Source of the DNA: Ascaphus truei
Lineage: Eukaryota; Chordata; Amphibia; Anura; Ascaphidae
DNA length: 64,000 bases
NCBI GenBank assembly: GCA_036426205.1
Contig: CM071579.1
Span: 13,112,071-13,176,070 of the forward strand
Direction: 5' to 3'
The notes under the pieces were generated by a model. That model searched no databases and was not told the origin of the DNA. It saw only the letters and a list, made by a program, of their open reading frames with translations. Positions 47,345-57,968 of the stretch are shown here, piece by piece. The position numbers and the translations under genes were made by a program. Numbering within the stretch: the first letter of the stretch is position 1; each line of letters begins with the position of its first letter.

Positions 47345-47848
47345 TTTGGAGGCGAGCTGCTGAGATCAGATCTGTCATCAGGACAGGCTCTAGCTAGGCA
47401 CACTGGGAAACAGGGAGAGTGTCTGCTGCCACTTTGTGCTGCGTAGGGACGGACCTAGGGGTGGTCAGGGGGCTGACGGGATATTGTCAGTTCGCAGGGA
47501 CAACCTAGGGGCCTGAAAGGAGTGAGGGGTTTGGAGCCGGGCTATAGCTGACCGAGTCACCTTGAGGCAGTGCTAGTTGGTAGGATGCCAGAAGGGACAG
47601 CCTGTTAACTTGGTCAGGAGTCCTGGAGAGGGTCTGCGCTAGGCTGACCAAGACAGGTAGACGCCCCAAGTACTGCATGGCAGAGCCAGAGTACCTAGCC
47701 CATTCCAGACACTCACCGTAGGGAGCACAGACTGGGAGGAAGGAGTCACAGCAGACACTGAGAGAGTGAGCCTAGCCTGAGGTAGTGCAACACTGGGTCA
47801 AACCTAGATAAGGTACACATGTGGTGGTGCATCTGAAGCTGATCTTTA

Positions 47849-49273
47849 TTGTACCGGTGTGGTGGCTGCCCCGCAGAGTGGAGCCCCATGTACGACAACT
47901 GTTACGAGAGAGTGGAGGATCCGCGTGGTGCGGAGAACATGAAATGGCGGACAGAGGCTGATGGGGAGGGCACCCGTGGCGTGCAACCCACTGAAGAGCA
48001 GACTGTCGCCGAGTTGTCATTGACCAGGCTGCTCTGGAGCGGAGCGAAGGCTATGGCTGCCCCGTTTTTATCCTGTATGGGACAGCGAGGGGCCACCCTT
48101 GAAGAGTGTGAAGAAATTGTTATAATTGGGGGAGAACCCCGTGAGGAGAGCAAACAGATGGACTTTTTGGGCTCAACAGTCAACCAAAATGGCGGTTCCC
48201 GCTTGCTAGGGAAACCTCATGGGACAGTTACAGAAAATGTGGCTGGTGCAGGACTTGCAAAAAGCTGGCCGGGAATGGCGCGAACAGCAGAGCCCCGCCC
48301 TGAAGGGGGGCATGGCGCGAAAGCTATGGCTGCGCCGGGATGGACAGTGACTAATTCAGCCCCTGTGCTAAGTCAACCGTTGAGTTTATGGGACCCTCCC
48401 CTGATTTCTACCAGGGGGAGTGACTATCAACTATGGCCTGTGGGGATGCACCCACTGGGCCCAGGGACTGATATTCAGATGGCGCCACTACAGAAAGTAG
48501 TTCCGGCCGTGGAGGTGATTTGCAAGAAAGAAGGGTACCTTGCGCAAAAAGCTGCTGCAAGGAGAAGGCGGGAACTAGCCGCGGGAAAAGACTCCAGCTC
48601 TGAGGAGGAATCTGGCGCGAAAACGCAGACCGCGCCCACCAGGACTGAGAGAGGTGCGGCCTTAATTAAGGGGCATGATATTCCCCTGTGGGACCCGCCC
48701 ATTATTGCAACCCCTGGGGGCGGGTTCCAGCTCTGTCAGAGAAGGGAGGAGCCGAAGCAGGGAGTGGCGGATCCAGCAACTTCCATCAGTCAGTTGCGAG
48801 GAACCACTGAGAAGGAGAGACCTGTACAGGAAGTGGCTCCTGTAAAGAGAATGGCCTGCTCCTCCACTGTGGGCACAATGGTCTCTACACAGCCCTACTC
48901 AGTGCCCGGCGGGGTGCTAGTAGTGAGGGTGGCCAATACCGAGACGGTGGTTGGGCTATGCCTACAATGCGGGCTGCCCGGAGGCACGGTCAACACGGCG
49001 GCACGTTGTCCTCATTGTGGGACTTTGTACCTGTGGCCTATGCCCACATTTATTCCTATACAGCCTGCTGACCCCCCGGTGGACGTGACAAGGCGCTCCG
49101 CCGAGTCCCCGGGCGCGCTATGGCTCAACCGCGCGAGTCCCGGAACCAAGGGACTGGAGCCGGTCAAGTCGGCTGGGTCACCGGCGATTGAGGCGGCTGA
49201 ATCAACCCCCGCGTTCGGGGAAAAGAGACTGTCACCCCGCCCGGAGACCCCTAAGTCCGTGGCGCGGGGATAG
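47849..49273 (+). CDS. LTR element 1 protein, N-terminal and zinc-ribbon part (474 aa)
   Basis: No known family recognised. Two internal repeats each hold GAKAMAAP (48040s and 48310s) and a [SI]PLWDPP[LI]I.T.G..[YF]QL block (about 48380-48440 and 48680-48735). A basic RRRRE stretch and an acidic SSSEEES stretch lie between them. Near the end comes GGVLVVRVANTE, then CLQCGLPGG and ARCPHCGTLYLWP: CX2C-X12-CX2C, a likely zinc ribbon. The same module occurs in LTR element 2 (56507-56645), so it is conserved. This is not the retroviral CX2CX4HX4C knuckle. The frame continues, shifted, in 49188-50320. Confidence 0.75.
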   Translation: MYRCGGCPAEWSPMYDNCYERVEDPRGAENMKWRTEADGEGTRGVQPTEEQTVAELSLTRLLWSGAKAMAAPFLSCMGQRGATLEECEEIVIIGGEPREESKQMDFLGSTVNQNGGSRLLGKPHGTVTENVAGAGLAKSWPGMARTAEPRPEGGHGAKAMAAPGWTVTNSAPVLSQPLSLWDPPLISTRGSDYQLWPVGMHPLGPGTDIQMAPLQKVVPAVEVICKKEGYLAQKAAARRRRELAAGKDSSSEEESGAKTQTAPTRTERGAALIKGHDIPLWDPPIIATPGGGFQLCQRREEPKQGVADPATSISQLRGTTEKERPVQEVAPVKRMACSSTVGTMVSTQPYSVPGGVLVVRVANTETVVGLCLQCGLPGGTVNTAARCPHCGTLYLWPMPTFIPIQPADPPVDVTRRSAESPGALWLNRASPGTKGLEPVKSAGSPAIEAAESTPAFGEKRLSPRPETPKSVARG

Positions 49274-50320
49274 TAACGACGAGGACCTCCGTGGGGTCGT
49301 GGTAGTAAAAACGGAGCTGAAAAGGCATACCGGGAGAACGACACCCCGTGGGGTGAGTGAGGACGTCCCCCGCAGATCGGCGATCCGACCGAGCGGTCCG
49401 CCATCCCAGGACCTGGCGGAGAAGGGAGAGAGACGCCTACACCCCTGCGGACGGGTAAGCCAAGCAGCCCTATTACACTTGGTTGCAGCAGACGGCGAAG
49501 CGCTGGAAGGGCCGCGCCAGGCCCAACGCGCAAGTGGGAGAACGGCCATCACTTCCGGTGGCGACGGCGGAGCAACCGGATGTCGTCATAGAGGAAGAGA
49601 TCCCGCATGGGGGTCCCCACGGGATGGCGACGCTTCCGGTTCCGGGGAGGACGTCACTTCCGGTGGCGACGGCGGAACCCAGGAAGAGAAAGCAGCGACG
49701 CTTGGCGATCGGGGGAAGGTCCGATCACTTGCAAGGCCCAGAAATTGGAGAGACGATCTCGGACTGAGGAGTGGTGAGACATCACCTTGGACCAGTCTAA
49801 GGACAGCCAGGAGGGTCGTAACCCCGTGGGGTCCCGTTCCGTGCCCCTATGCCCAAACCCCCGCCATAGTTAATACCCCTACCCCCATCACACGGTCACC
49901 GGGTTCACCGCCTAGCCTGGAGTACGTGGACAATTCACCGGGGGGAGAGGGAAGACGGACTGGGGAAAGACAGCGCCAGTGGCGCTACGGAGGGCGATTC
50001 ACGGGGAGGGGGAGAATTGAGGGTAGCAGATACAGCACCCCAAACGGCAGTAAAGGCTCGGGGTCCCCGAGTGTGTTCAACTCGCGATCCACAAGGTCGT
50101 CAGGGGTATTTTCATTTGACGACGACAGGGAACCAGGGCCTAACCCATTTAAGGGACCCGGTGGTGGGCCCGCTATTTGAAGGGTACTCGCGTGGATGGA
50201 CCGTACTAGGTTTCTCATCCGGCGGGGAGCTGGTAGATTTCTGGTGGGGAGAGAGGGAGAGTACAACCCGAGCAGAGGGACAGGGAATTACAGAAGAGGT
50301 GGTTCCAGTGGAGCGTAGAG
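49188..50320 (+). pseudogene. LTR element 1 protein, central part (frame 0)
   Basis: Overlaps the 474-aa frame by 86 nt and continues as an open frame to a stop at 50178-50180, then on to about 50318. It is rich in Arg, Gly, Ser and Pro and low in complexity. After the stop the text AWMDRTRFLIRRG parallels AGMDCTRFLL in LTR element 2 (about 57935-57970), supporting one ancestral protein. Whether the overlap is a programmed frameshift or decay is unknown. Confidence 0.5.
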
Positions 50321-50559
50321 ACATAGCGCCCATGGGTCCTGACACACTGTCAGACCAGCGATCCTGATGAGCCCCTATCATGGGTGTTACCTGGGAGGGC
50401 AGGTAATGCTGATCTGACCAGGGTCAGTAGGGGGAGAGGGCTCTAATAGTCAAATATAAAAAAATCCCATGGGTTGGAGTATCCCTATGTTCCGGCCCGA
50501 TGGATGAAATTGAGGACCATAGGGAAAAGGGCTCCAGAAACTAGAGCTGTATTTAGTCA

Positions 50560-50757
50560 ATAGGGGGAGCGCCATTGTAGGTAAGAAGGCGGAAGAAAGG
50601 ATTGACACTGATGCGAGTGTGGAGCATAGGGAGAAATGTTCACAAACATAGGGTGACCTATATGCCAGAGAGAGGATCGCCTAGGCATTACTATGTCACG
50701 GTCCTGGATATGGGTAAACAGGAGGTGAGGAAACCTGACCCAGATCACTATTTTTAG
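50560..50757 (+). pseudogene. LTR element 1 protein, conserved C-terminal module
   Basis: The frame reads LMRVWSIGRNVHKHRVTYMP then ERGSPRHYYVTVLDMGKQEV and RKPDPDHYF before TAG (50755-50757). LTR element 2 has LVRIWSIVRCIYMHSVMYRP and VRKPDPKHYL at the same distance from its 3' LTR. Upstream, at 50480-50560, the homologous MDEIED block is broken by stops. Confidence 0.7.
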
Positions 50758-50933
50758 GGGGTACTAACGCATAACACGCGGGTCTGTGGCTGCTGGTCGG
50801 GGCGGGCTTGGCGGATGACTGTATTCATGTGTACTGCATTATGAAGGAAATTTGTGTGATGTAATTATGTTTTCCGTACAGTGCTCCTGGAAAGAGGTAT
50901 ACAATTTAGGTCCCAGCGAGGACGATGGGATTC

Positions 50934-50947
50934 ACCAGGGGGGAGAA
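50934..50947 (+). other. Polypurine tract of LTR element 1
   Basis: AGGGGGGAGAA directly precedes the 3' LTR, the usual plus-strand primer position. Confidence 0.75.
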
Positions 50948-51753
50948 TGTAGCGGTCATGTAAAATGCCTACAGTCATCTCCTCCTGTTGGCATAAGGCC
51001 TGGTAAGTGTGGGCATGCCAGCAGTAATTATGGAGGTTTCCCCCTCACACCTGGTGGGGTGCCCTGTGTATGGCTGGGACTGGTCACATGCTCTGACTCC
51101 ATGGTTAGTGATGTCAGAGGTTGTCAGCCTCAGAAGTTTACATAAGGCACAGCACTGTGTCTAAAAGTTGGTTGCTGCTGTTAGTTGCTAGAGTTAGTTT
51201 GCTGAGAGGAGGAAGGAGTTCCAGCTTTGTCAGAGTGTCAGTTATGTTATAGTAACTCCGGGAGGCTGTGTCCAGGGACCTGGCACAGGACAGTGATTCC
51301 TGCGGGGAGAAGTGAATCCTGATACTAGGTGATATACCTATCTAAAGGGAGCACGGACGAGATGATCGGCGTGAATATACCCTTATTGTGGAGGGCAGAT
51401 CTATGCCCCCACCGTGACAATTAAAGATGGAGCTGATCAGACAGAAACCCCTGTGTGTGTGAGAGTCCAATGATTACACAGGAGGTTGCACCACCGAGGA
51501 GTTCCTCGTCAGGATCATCCCCATGCGGACGCAGGGACCCTGATGAGGTGGAGGCGCTGCACTGGAACTAGGTGAGACTCAGCACACTACCTCAGCTGCC
51601 TGTCTGACGGTCCTCCCCACACACATCTGCGGGAGACTCAGGAGTCCGTAGCCAACAGGTGCCATCGGCAATCTACACTGTAATGGGGTCCGGTTAGAAC
51701 ACGGGGCCAATGTGAGATTGGGTGGGTCAGGCCGGGCCAGAAATACCGTTACA
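50948..51753 (+). repeat. 3' LTR of LTR element 1
   Basis: Second copy of the 806-bp LTR. The indels against the 5' copy are of homopolymer or short-repeat type. The polyadenylation motif reads AATTAAA here. Confidence 0.88.
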
Positions 51754-51805
51754 TATATAATATATATATATATATATGATATATATATTATTATATATAT
51801 ATTTC
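51754..51805. repeat. TA-rich microsatellite at LTR element 1 insertion site
   Basis: Irregular TATATAA units. The left flank of the element is also TATATA. Confidence 0.8.
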
Positions 51806-51939
51806 CCCATTTATTTCTATCCCAAAGGATTCATGTCTCCTTACATGGAGACAACGCGGCGATTTATATATTTGTTTCAATTATACAAACAGAGACCAGT
51901 ATATCACCCAGAGCCCAGACAATTGGCTGTGTGGCTTGG

Positions 51940-52185
51940 TGATTGAGTGGAAGACATTAAGACAAAAGGGATGTTCAGATAGAACAATAGAAACCCTGTT
52001 GGAAGCAAGAAAAAAGTCTCACATCACGGTATACTACGAAATTGGTTATGCTTCAGAGACTGGTGTTGTTAAGCAAAAACAGAAGGTTTTTTTCTCCAAA
52101 TAGTGACACTAGTAGAATTCCTACAAGAAGGGTTTGATAGAGGATTCCGCTCAGTTCATTGAAGGTGCCAAAAAAAAAAAAATGC
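51940..52185 (+). pseudogene. DIRS-type tyrosine recombinase fragment
   Basis: The frames give LRQKGCSDRTIETLLEARKK followed by SHITVYYEIGYASETGVV and, after a frameshift, TLVEFLQEGFDRG. This is the N-terminal SAM-like region of DIRS retroelement tyrosine recombinases (Lys-Gly-Cys-Ser...Thr-Ile-x-Thr-Leu-Leu...Ala-Arg, then Phe-Leu-Gln-x-Gly-x-Asp-x-Gly). The catalytic part is missing. Confidence 0.65.
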
Positions 52186-52369
52186 TGTAACAATGACGGT
52201 CACTGCTCTCCGATCACAAGGTATTCATCTGTATAATGGGTAACCAACATACAACATATAACATATAATATTTAATCAAAATAATAGAAATAACAAAAAA
52301 ACATAAATACACTATAAAAGTTAATAACAACCTTTCTGATATTTCTTGTGATTGTATTCTGACCATGAT

Positions 52370-52760
52370 AGTTTATTCTACAATCTCTTTAATCTCAAAA
52401 ACTGAGCCTTGGGGATGCTGTTGATGAGTGAGACGGGATGGCACTCTGGGCGACAAGAGGGAGTTTCTAGAATGATCTTTTCTATAAATTCAGTCTGGAT
52501 AGTCATATCATTGTCAATGTACAGGACTAATCTAAATAATTGATGTGATGTATATTGTGGTCATAGGTGATTTAATGTTTAAATCATAGATTGATAAGTG
52601 AATATAAGGAAGAAGTGAATCATGATCCCCATCCCACACCATTATCAGGTCATCAATGTACCTTTATAATAAATGAGATGTTACGAAATAAATTAGTTTC
52701 ACTACCAATACTAATGATTTAAACATAAATTCAACTATTATGACCACCAATATACATCAT
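52370..52760 (-). pseudogene. PLE reverse transcriptase fragment with Y-x-DD motif
   Basis: The reverse strand gives RYIDDLIMVWDGDHD (the PLE catalytic block) at about 52665-52620, frameshifted sequence, then CHPVSLINSIPKAQFLRLKR near 52440-52380, the PLE thumb motif. Several stops; no endonuclease attached. Confidence 0.75.
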
Positions 52761-52780
52761 GTACTCAATGATTTTACTTA

Positions 52781-53849
52781 GTTTTGTTCAATGTTGGGAT
52801 TCTTAGTTTAATGAAAATGTGTGGTTTTAAAATAAACCCTTTGGCGCGGGGGCGGGGCGGCGGCGGCAGCACCTGGAGGCACATTGCAACGACATGACCG
52901 CTGAGCGATCACGTGTTGGCGCTTCAGTTTACAGAGTTTTGCCCAGATTGCGCCTTGTGCAGCATAGGACCATAGGCCCGATCTCCCCTGGAAAACATGA
53001 AGTAAAAGGCTGTAACGTAGCCCCCACATCACGGAGCCCCTGGTAGTGCCAGAGCCCCTGATGTATGGCTTACGTCTTAGGGCACCTAAAGGGTTACAAT
53101 GTCAAAGTTAAATGCCTCCACCCACCAATAAGTGGATTATTCTAAAGCTTTGTGTGTTTCAGGGTTGAAAGCTCTGTTGGGTGGTTAAAGGTTTTAGTCA
53201 CTGATCTTATGATAGTGGAACATTGCGTTTATAGTAAAGGAGCAATCAAGCGCTTTTTTTTTTCTAACATTTATTTTAATTTTTACACAGGATTGAAAGG
53301 GGGGTCTCTGAAGCTGAACCCATTCCTTTCAGCTCAGGATAAAGTTTATAGCTCCCACATCACACTGGCCAATAGGAAGCCGAATCGGGTGACACGTCAC
53401 CCGCTTCCTATCCGGCCTCGGGACGTGGAGCTCTGAACACCAGCATAATGTGAACCCCGGAAGCTGAGCGAGCGCGGAGCAGCACCCCCCCCCGGAGGTA
53501 TCTGCAGAATCAGGGGATCCCGGAGCTGAAATTAAGGGGGTTCAGCTCTGGAGATGCCCCTGCTTCAATCCTTGTAAAAATAATTAATTAAAAAAGCGTT
53601 TGGATCGCCGTTTGATATTACAACCCTGACTTATAAACAACAAGAGACGGGTTCAGGCAAAAAGGTGTGACTTGTGACTACGCTTATTCTGGCAGCTAGG
53701 TGGCAGCCTCTGCATCCTTTACACAAACAGCACGTGTAGGAGTATGAACAAACACCATTTCTTATAGTAGAGAGTGTGCAAGCGACAGCAATCACAAGGA
53801 AAGAGCAGGTCTTGCAAAAAATTCTTTATTGAGAAGCCATAAAATAGAG
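52781..53849. other. No gene recognised
   Basis: Includes GC-rich pieces (52840-52880, 53440-53500) and repeat-like text. No convincing coding signal. Confidence 0.4.
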
Positions 53850-55029
53850 GGCTGCAACCCTTCTACGCGTTTCGTGCTGTGCACTTTATCAAGAAGTGCC
53901 ATAGACGGTGTAACAGCACTTTAAAATACAGCTGACTGCCGATTTTCGCGCCAAACCATGACGTCACGAACATCACCATTAGCCAATGAGAGTCGCGCCT
54001 CTGCGGCATGCGCCACACCGGCTAATCAGTGCGGAAATTCCCCGCCGCATACCAGTCAATCTCACAGGTCTCCGGGGAGACACGCCTAACTTGGGAGCTC
54101 ACCCGAACACCATGATAAGCCCTGACAGCTGCTGTAGAGACTCCCCCGTCCCGCCGGTACGCGCACGCGCAGAGGAACTAATCACATACACAAATTCATA
54201 ATCCTCTGTTCGGGCTAATGCACGTGAAACACATGTATTAAAGCACAATTATGGCTCCGTAAATGACGCGATCACAGGCACAACCACGTGATGGCATAAA
54301 AATCGTGGAGACAGTGCTCACAGAGTCACATACTGGTAGCCATAATAGAATGATTGTAGATACATTGAAGCATACAGAAACAAATAAATGCATGCCATAA
54401 ACAGAGAATTCACATTAGGCAGTCAGTAGCAAAATGTTTAAAACTATACATGTTGAACAATTTATTGACTAAAATAACAAAAGAAACAATTAAAAAAAGG
54501 TACTAAGTATATTTCTATACCCGTATAAAAACAAATGTGCACCCTCTTGATGAAATAGAGGTCATATAAATGATTTGAAACATCTGTTCCTTAAATTCAT
54601 TCTGTGGAGTGCCCTTTAGAAAATACTAGCAAATATTTATCAATACTATGTTCATACACCATAGATGATGCAGTCAGAGCCTTACTAATATATATATATA
54701 TATATATACCCATCTTTGAGTCGTTTATCCATGATCAACAATAAATACAAATCTCCAATCAATTAAATAATGTAAGCACAAAAACATTGATGATAACCAT
54801 TAATGAGAGATATTACTGAAAAATGGGGTCCAACTCGTCAAGAATCAGTTTATGGTGGATGATCGTCAATTGTTTATATAGTTTCAGATAGCGATATAGG
54901 TATATTTCGCATATTATAACAATGATTATCAAAAAAATCTACAAATGTCAAAAACCAAGGTCCAGATCTCTATAAGGCGATACCGATAAAGAGTGAAGTA
55001 ATGATTCATTTCAAAAAGTGGTTGATATT
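53850..55029 (-). repeat. PLE 3' untranslated region and end, reverse strand
   Basis: Follows the GIY-YIG remnant on the reverse strand. It ends with CTTGATAAAGTGCACAGCAC then GAAACGCGTAGAAGG (53895-53860), a hammerhead-like core with stem GTGC/GCAC but an altered CTTGATAA box. Confidence 0.55.
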
Positions 55030-55593
55030 CTACTCTACATTAATCCCTTCTGGGAATCTAGTTCTTAAAGGGAAAATCCAATAGGACTCTCTACAGTCCA
55101 AAGTTTTCACGATATCATCCCCTCGTTCATTCCTTACAATTCTCTCTATACCAACAAAAGAGAGGTTTTTAATACCTCCCTCTCTACATTCTGTGAAGTG
55201 CTCGGAGACAGGATGCTCTAGGTCTTTTTTGCGAATGAGTCTGCAATGTTCCTGCATCCTTGTCTTCAACGCCCTCGTAGTCCTGCCCACATATCTCTTC
55301 CCACCGCCACAGTTAATGAGATAAACCACAAAAGATGTGTTTCAATTAATAAAACTGTAGATGTTATAACGTTTATGTGGATTGTGGGAAAAGACATACT
55401 TGGAAGGTTTCATAAATTCACACATGTTACCATGATTGCACCTAAAAGATCCCCTGGTCAGGAAGCGGTCAGGATCACCCACGGGAGTGGAAATAACACT
55501 TGGAGAGATAAATGCGGCCAATGTTTTTGCTCGTCTATATACACACTTTGGACCTCTCTCGGTGTATTCACGGAGTATGGGATCCATTTGTAA
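55030..55593 (-). pseudogene. PLE GIY-YIG region, one frameshift
   Basis: Reverse strand 55587-55342 gives RGPKCVYRRAKTLAAF, the linker RCNHGNMCEF and ends near 55342. After a frame change 55329-55030 gives MVYLINCGGGKRYVGRTTRA (GIY-YIG core), a basic helix, then LDCRESYWIFPL with the catalytic-type Glu and a terminal FPEGINVE. The upstream reverse transcriptase is cut off where LTR element 2 sequence begins (about 55606). Confidence 0.85.
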
Positions 55594-55879
55594 TGGATGG
55601 CGTAAGAGGGGTGCCTAGCTATAGCTGCCCGAGTCACTTGAGGCAGATAGTGTGCGGCAACTGGGGGGGTCAGCCTGTTAACTAGTCCAGGGCCCGCGCT
55701 ATTAGTGGCCAAAAGTAGGAGACGACCGTACTTAGGGAGATGCCCGGTACACTAGCTAGCACCCACAGAACGCACCACAGAGCACTTGACGGAACGAAAA
55801 TCGAGCACAGTACACACACAGAAGGAGTTCTGCTGAGCCTGGGGTATGCCACCTCGTATTAGTGGGTACCACATAAAGC

Positions 55880-56533
55880 ATGAGGAGAGGAATAGGAAGT
55901 GTCCAGGGGATCAGTTCGGGTCTAGGAGCAGATCGCACCCTAGACACCGAGAGTAGTACACGATTACATGTGGTGGGCGCATCGAAGATGGCTGCCGTCC
56001 CTATATGTGCCCCGCGGAGCGAAGGACAATCTAAAATGGCAACCAACGCGCAATCAACGGCCCAGCAGTTCTCCGTCGATCTAAAATGGCGTTTCCCGCC
56101 AGTCCTGGAGCGAGCACGTGAGTTGTGCAAAAGAACTGTGAGAGAAATGTGGCGGGAAATGTGCAGGGGTTTGGCGCCAAACCCAGATCCCCTGCAAGAG
56201 GAGCGGAGCGGCGCGAAAGCCAAAAGCCCACCCACCTGTGCTGTGACTGGTCAACAAACCAAGTCGCGTCACACTGGAGAGAGGAGGGCTCTGCCTCTGG
56301 ATTCCACCAGAGGGAGGGGGCACCAGGAGAGCCAATCAGGAGCGTCCTCGGCAAAGGGAGGGACAGGAAGCGAGAGCGAAGAGCTTCACTTCTGTCTGGC
56401 ATTCGAAGAGCAAGGAGCTGAACCCCTGAACTGTTCAACCCCTGAGCTAACCATGTCGGAGATGAGCAATACTATTTACCAACTACCAGATTTACCAACT
56501 ACAAGGAGGCTTACTGGTAGTGGAGGTAGCTGA
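55880..56533 (+). pseudogene. LTR element 2 protein, N-terminal part
   Basis: 217 codons without known domains. It shares the SGAKAKSPP / SGAKTQTAP string and an acidic patch before the ribbon with element 1. The zinc ribbon follows in another frame, so a frameshift near 56500 separates them. Confidence 0.5.
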
Positions 56534-57968
56534 GCACGAATACCTCCGGTGTTTGTGCATTCACTGCGGGATACCGGGCGCGGTACCAAGCACCAAGGCC
56601 CGATGCCCTCAATGTGGCACGTTTTATCTATGGCCGAATGAGCCGTGGCCTTTGATCGAGACCCCGCGGGTTGCCTCTCCGGGAACATTGACGGAGGTGG
56701 CGTAAGGTAAAGACAAGACTGCCCTGGTTCCCCGTTACACCCAAGCAGGAGGAACCAAGGCCCAGCCTGCTACTGAACCGAGCGAGCTGTCGACAGAGAA
56801 GAGCGCGACCGCAGTGGAGGTACCGGAGCGAGACTGCTTTGTACCTATACCCACTGGTTGTATCACAGAAGAACCCAGTGACTCCCTAGCGGAGGAACCG
56901 ATCCTGATATCCTCGGAGGAAGAGGTTGGAGCGCCATCGGTGGTGATGCGCCTACCGGCGAACCACCCCAAAGGTATCAAGAGGGAGCAGACGAGTCCGG
57001 AAACCTTCCGACGGCGAGCGCTGGTGCGGCCGGAGGCCCATAAGAATCCCACGGCCGTGGTGACTCCCAGTGTGGCGGAAACGGAGACCGAGACGACCCC
57101 GGAGGATCCCAAGGAAATCACGCAGCGGAGCGGTAAGGAGACTCCACCACCCCCTTACTTCTGCCAGGTGACAGCAGCGACTGCGGAGGATGAGAAGGAG
57201 AGGCTTGCGGCCTACTTGTCCGTCCGTGAACCGGATGCTCCGCCAACTCCCATGCCGGTCTTTGACACACTTCCGGTGCGTGACCATGGATCAGAGTGAG
57301 ATTCTAAGGGCCCCGCTGATGACGTCATTTCCGGTTTCACCAGAAAACGAGGCCCGGAAGCGCTGTTCTCCTGACGGAGAGTTGCCATGGCCGCTGCAAA
57401 GGCCACCCTGAAGAGCCCAGGTCCATCGAGAGAGGCGCGACACATGGCAGAGAACGCGCCCAAGAAAGCGTCCCTTGGTCGCGGTGTCACCCACTTGCTA
57501 GACAATGACATGAATGTTGCCCCTGCCCCAGCCCATAGCTCCATCGCCCCGGCCACTGCCCCTGCCCCGTCACAAGTATTGCCACCGGGACCTAGCGGGG
57601 ATAAATTAACCAAATACCCGAAGTATTCCAAGGACTTGCGGGATTGGGAGTTGAGCGATGAGGGGTCGGATGGGGAAATACCTTATGACCGTTTGATACC
57701 TGTGTCTAACCCTGTGCCGTTTTCTCCTAGCGCTAGAGGGAGAGCCCGAGGGTCACATACTCCAGCAGAGTCTGGGCCTGTTCCGGAGGTGGTTCAAAAG
57801 ATGAACCCTACCAGGTACTTTAATGCCAAGGGGAGGAGGGATTGCTCGCGCTCTACGGAGGCGGGGACGTCTGGTGTTTCCTCGGTCTTCCTGAATACGA
57901 GCACCGTGACAAATGGTGGGCGCCACGGTACCATGCCGGAATGGACTGTACACGGTTCCTGCTCATAA
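56507..57968 (+). pseudogene. LTR element 2 protein, zinc ribbon and central part
   Basis: One frame with three stops (about 56703, 57297, 57372). It starts GGLLVVEVAEHE, then CIHCGIPGA and KARCPQCGTFYLWP: CX2C-X12-CX2C aligned residue by residue with 48906-49040. Next comes an acidic ILISSEEEVGAPSVV stretch, then a Pro/Ala-rich region and NPTRYFNAKGRR at about 57805. Disabled in this copy. Confidence 0.65.

Larger units (their letters stand above)
46539..51753 (+). mobile_element. LTR element 1 without recognisable gag or pol
   Basis: 5,215 bp bounded by two 806-bp LTRs (46539-47344 and 50948-51753), each TGTAGCGG...CCGTTACA. TA-rich flanks (TATATA) on both sides fit a short target duplication. 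A polypurine tract, AGGGGGGAGAA, abuts the 3' LTR. Just inside the 5' LTR is TTTGGAGGCGAGCTGCTGAG, a candidate primer-binding site. The 3.6-kb interior encodes one unfamiliar protein family and no reverse transcriptase, integrase, RNase H or protease that I can see. It is presumably mobilised in trans. Confidence 0.85.

Noticed and set aside
47849..49273. Retroviral Gag zinc knuckle in the element 1 protein
   Set aside because: The cysteine spacing is CX2C-X12-CX2C with no His, unlike CX2CX4HX4C; zinc ribbon fits better.
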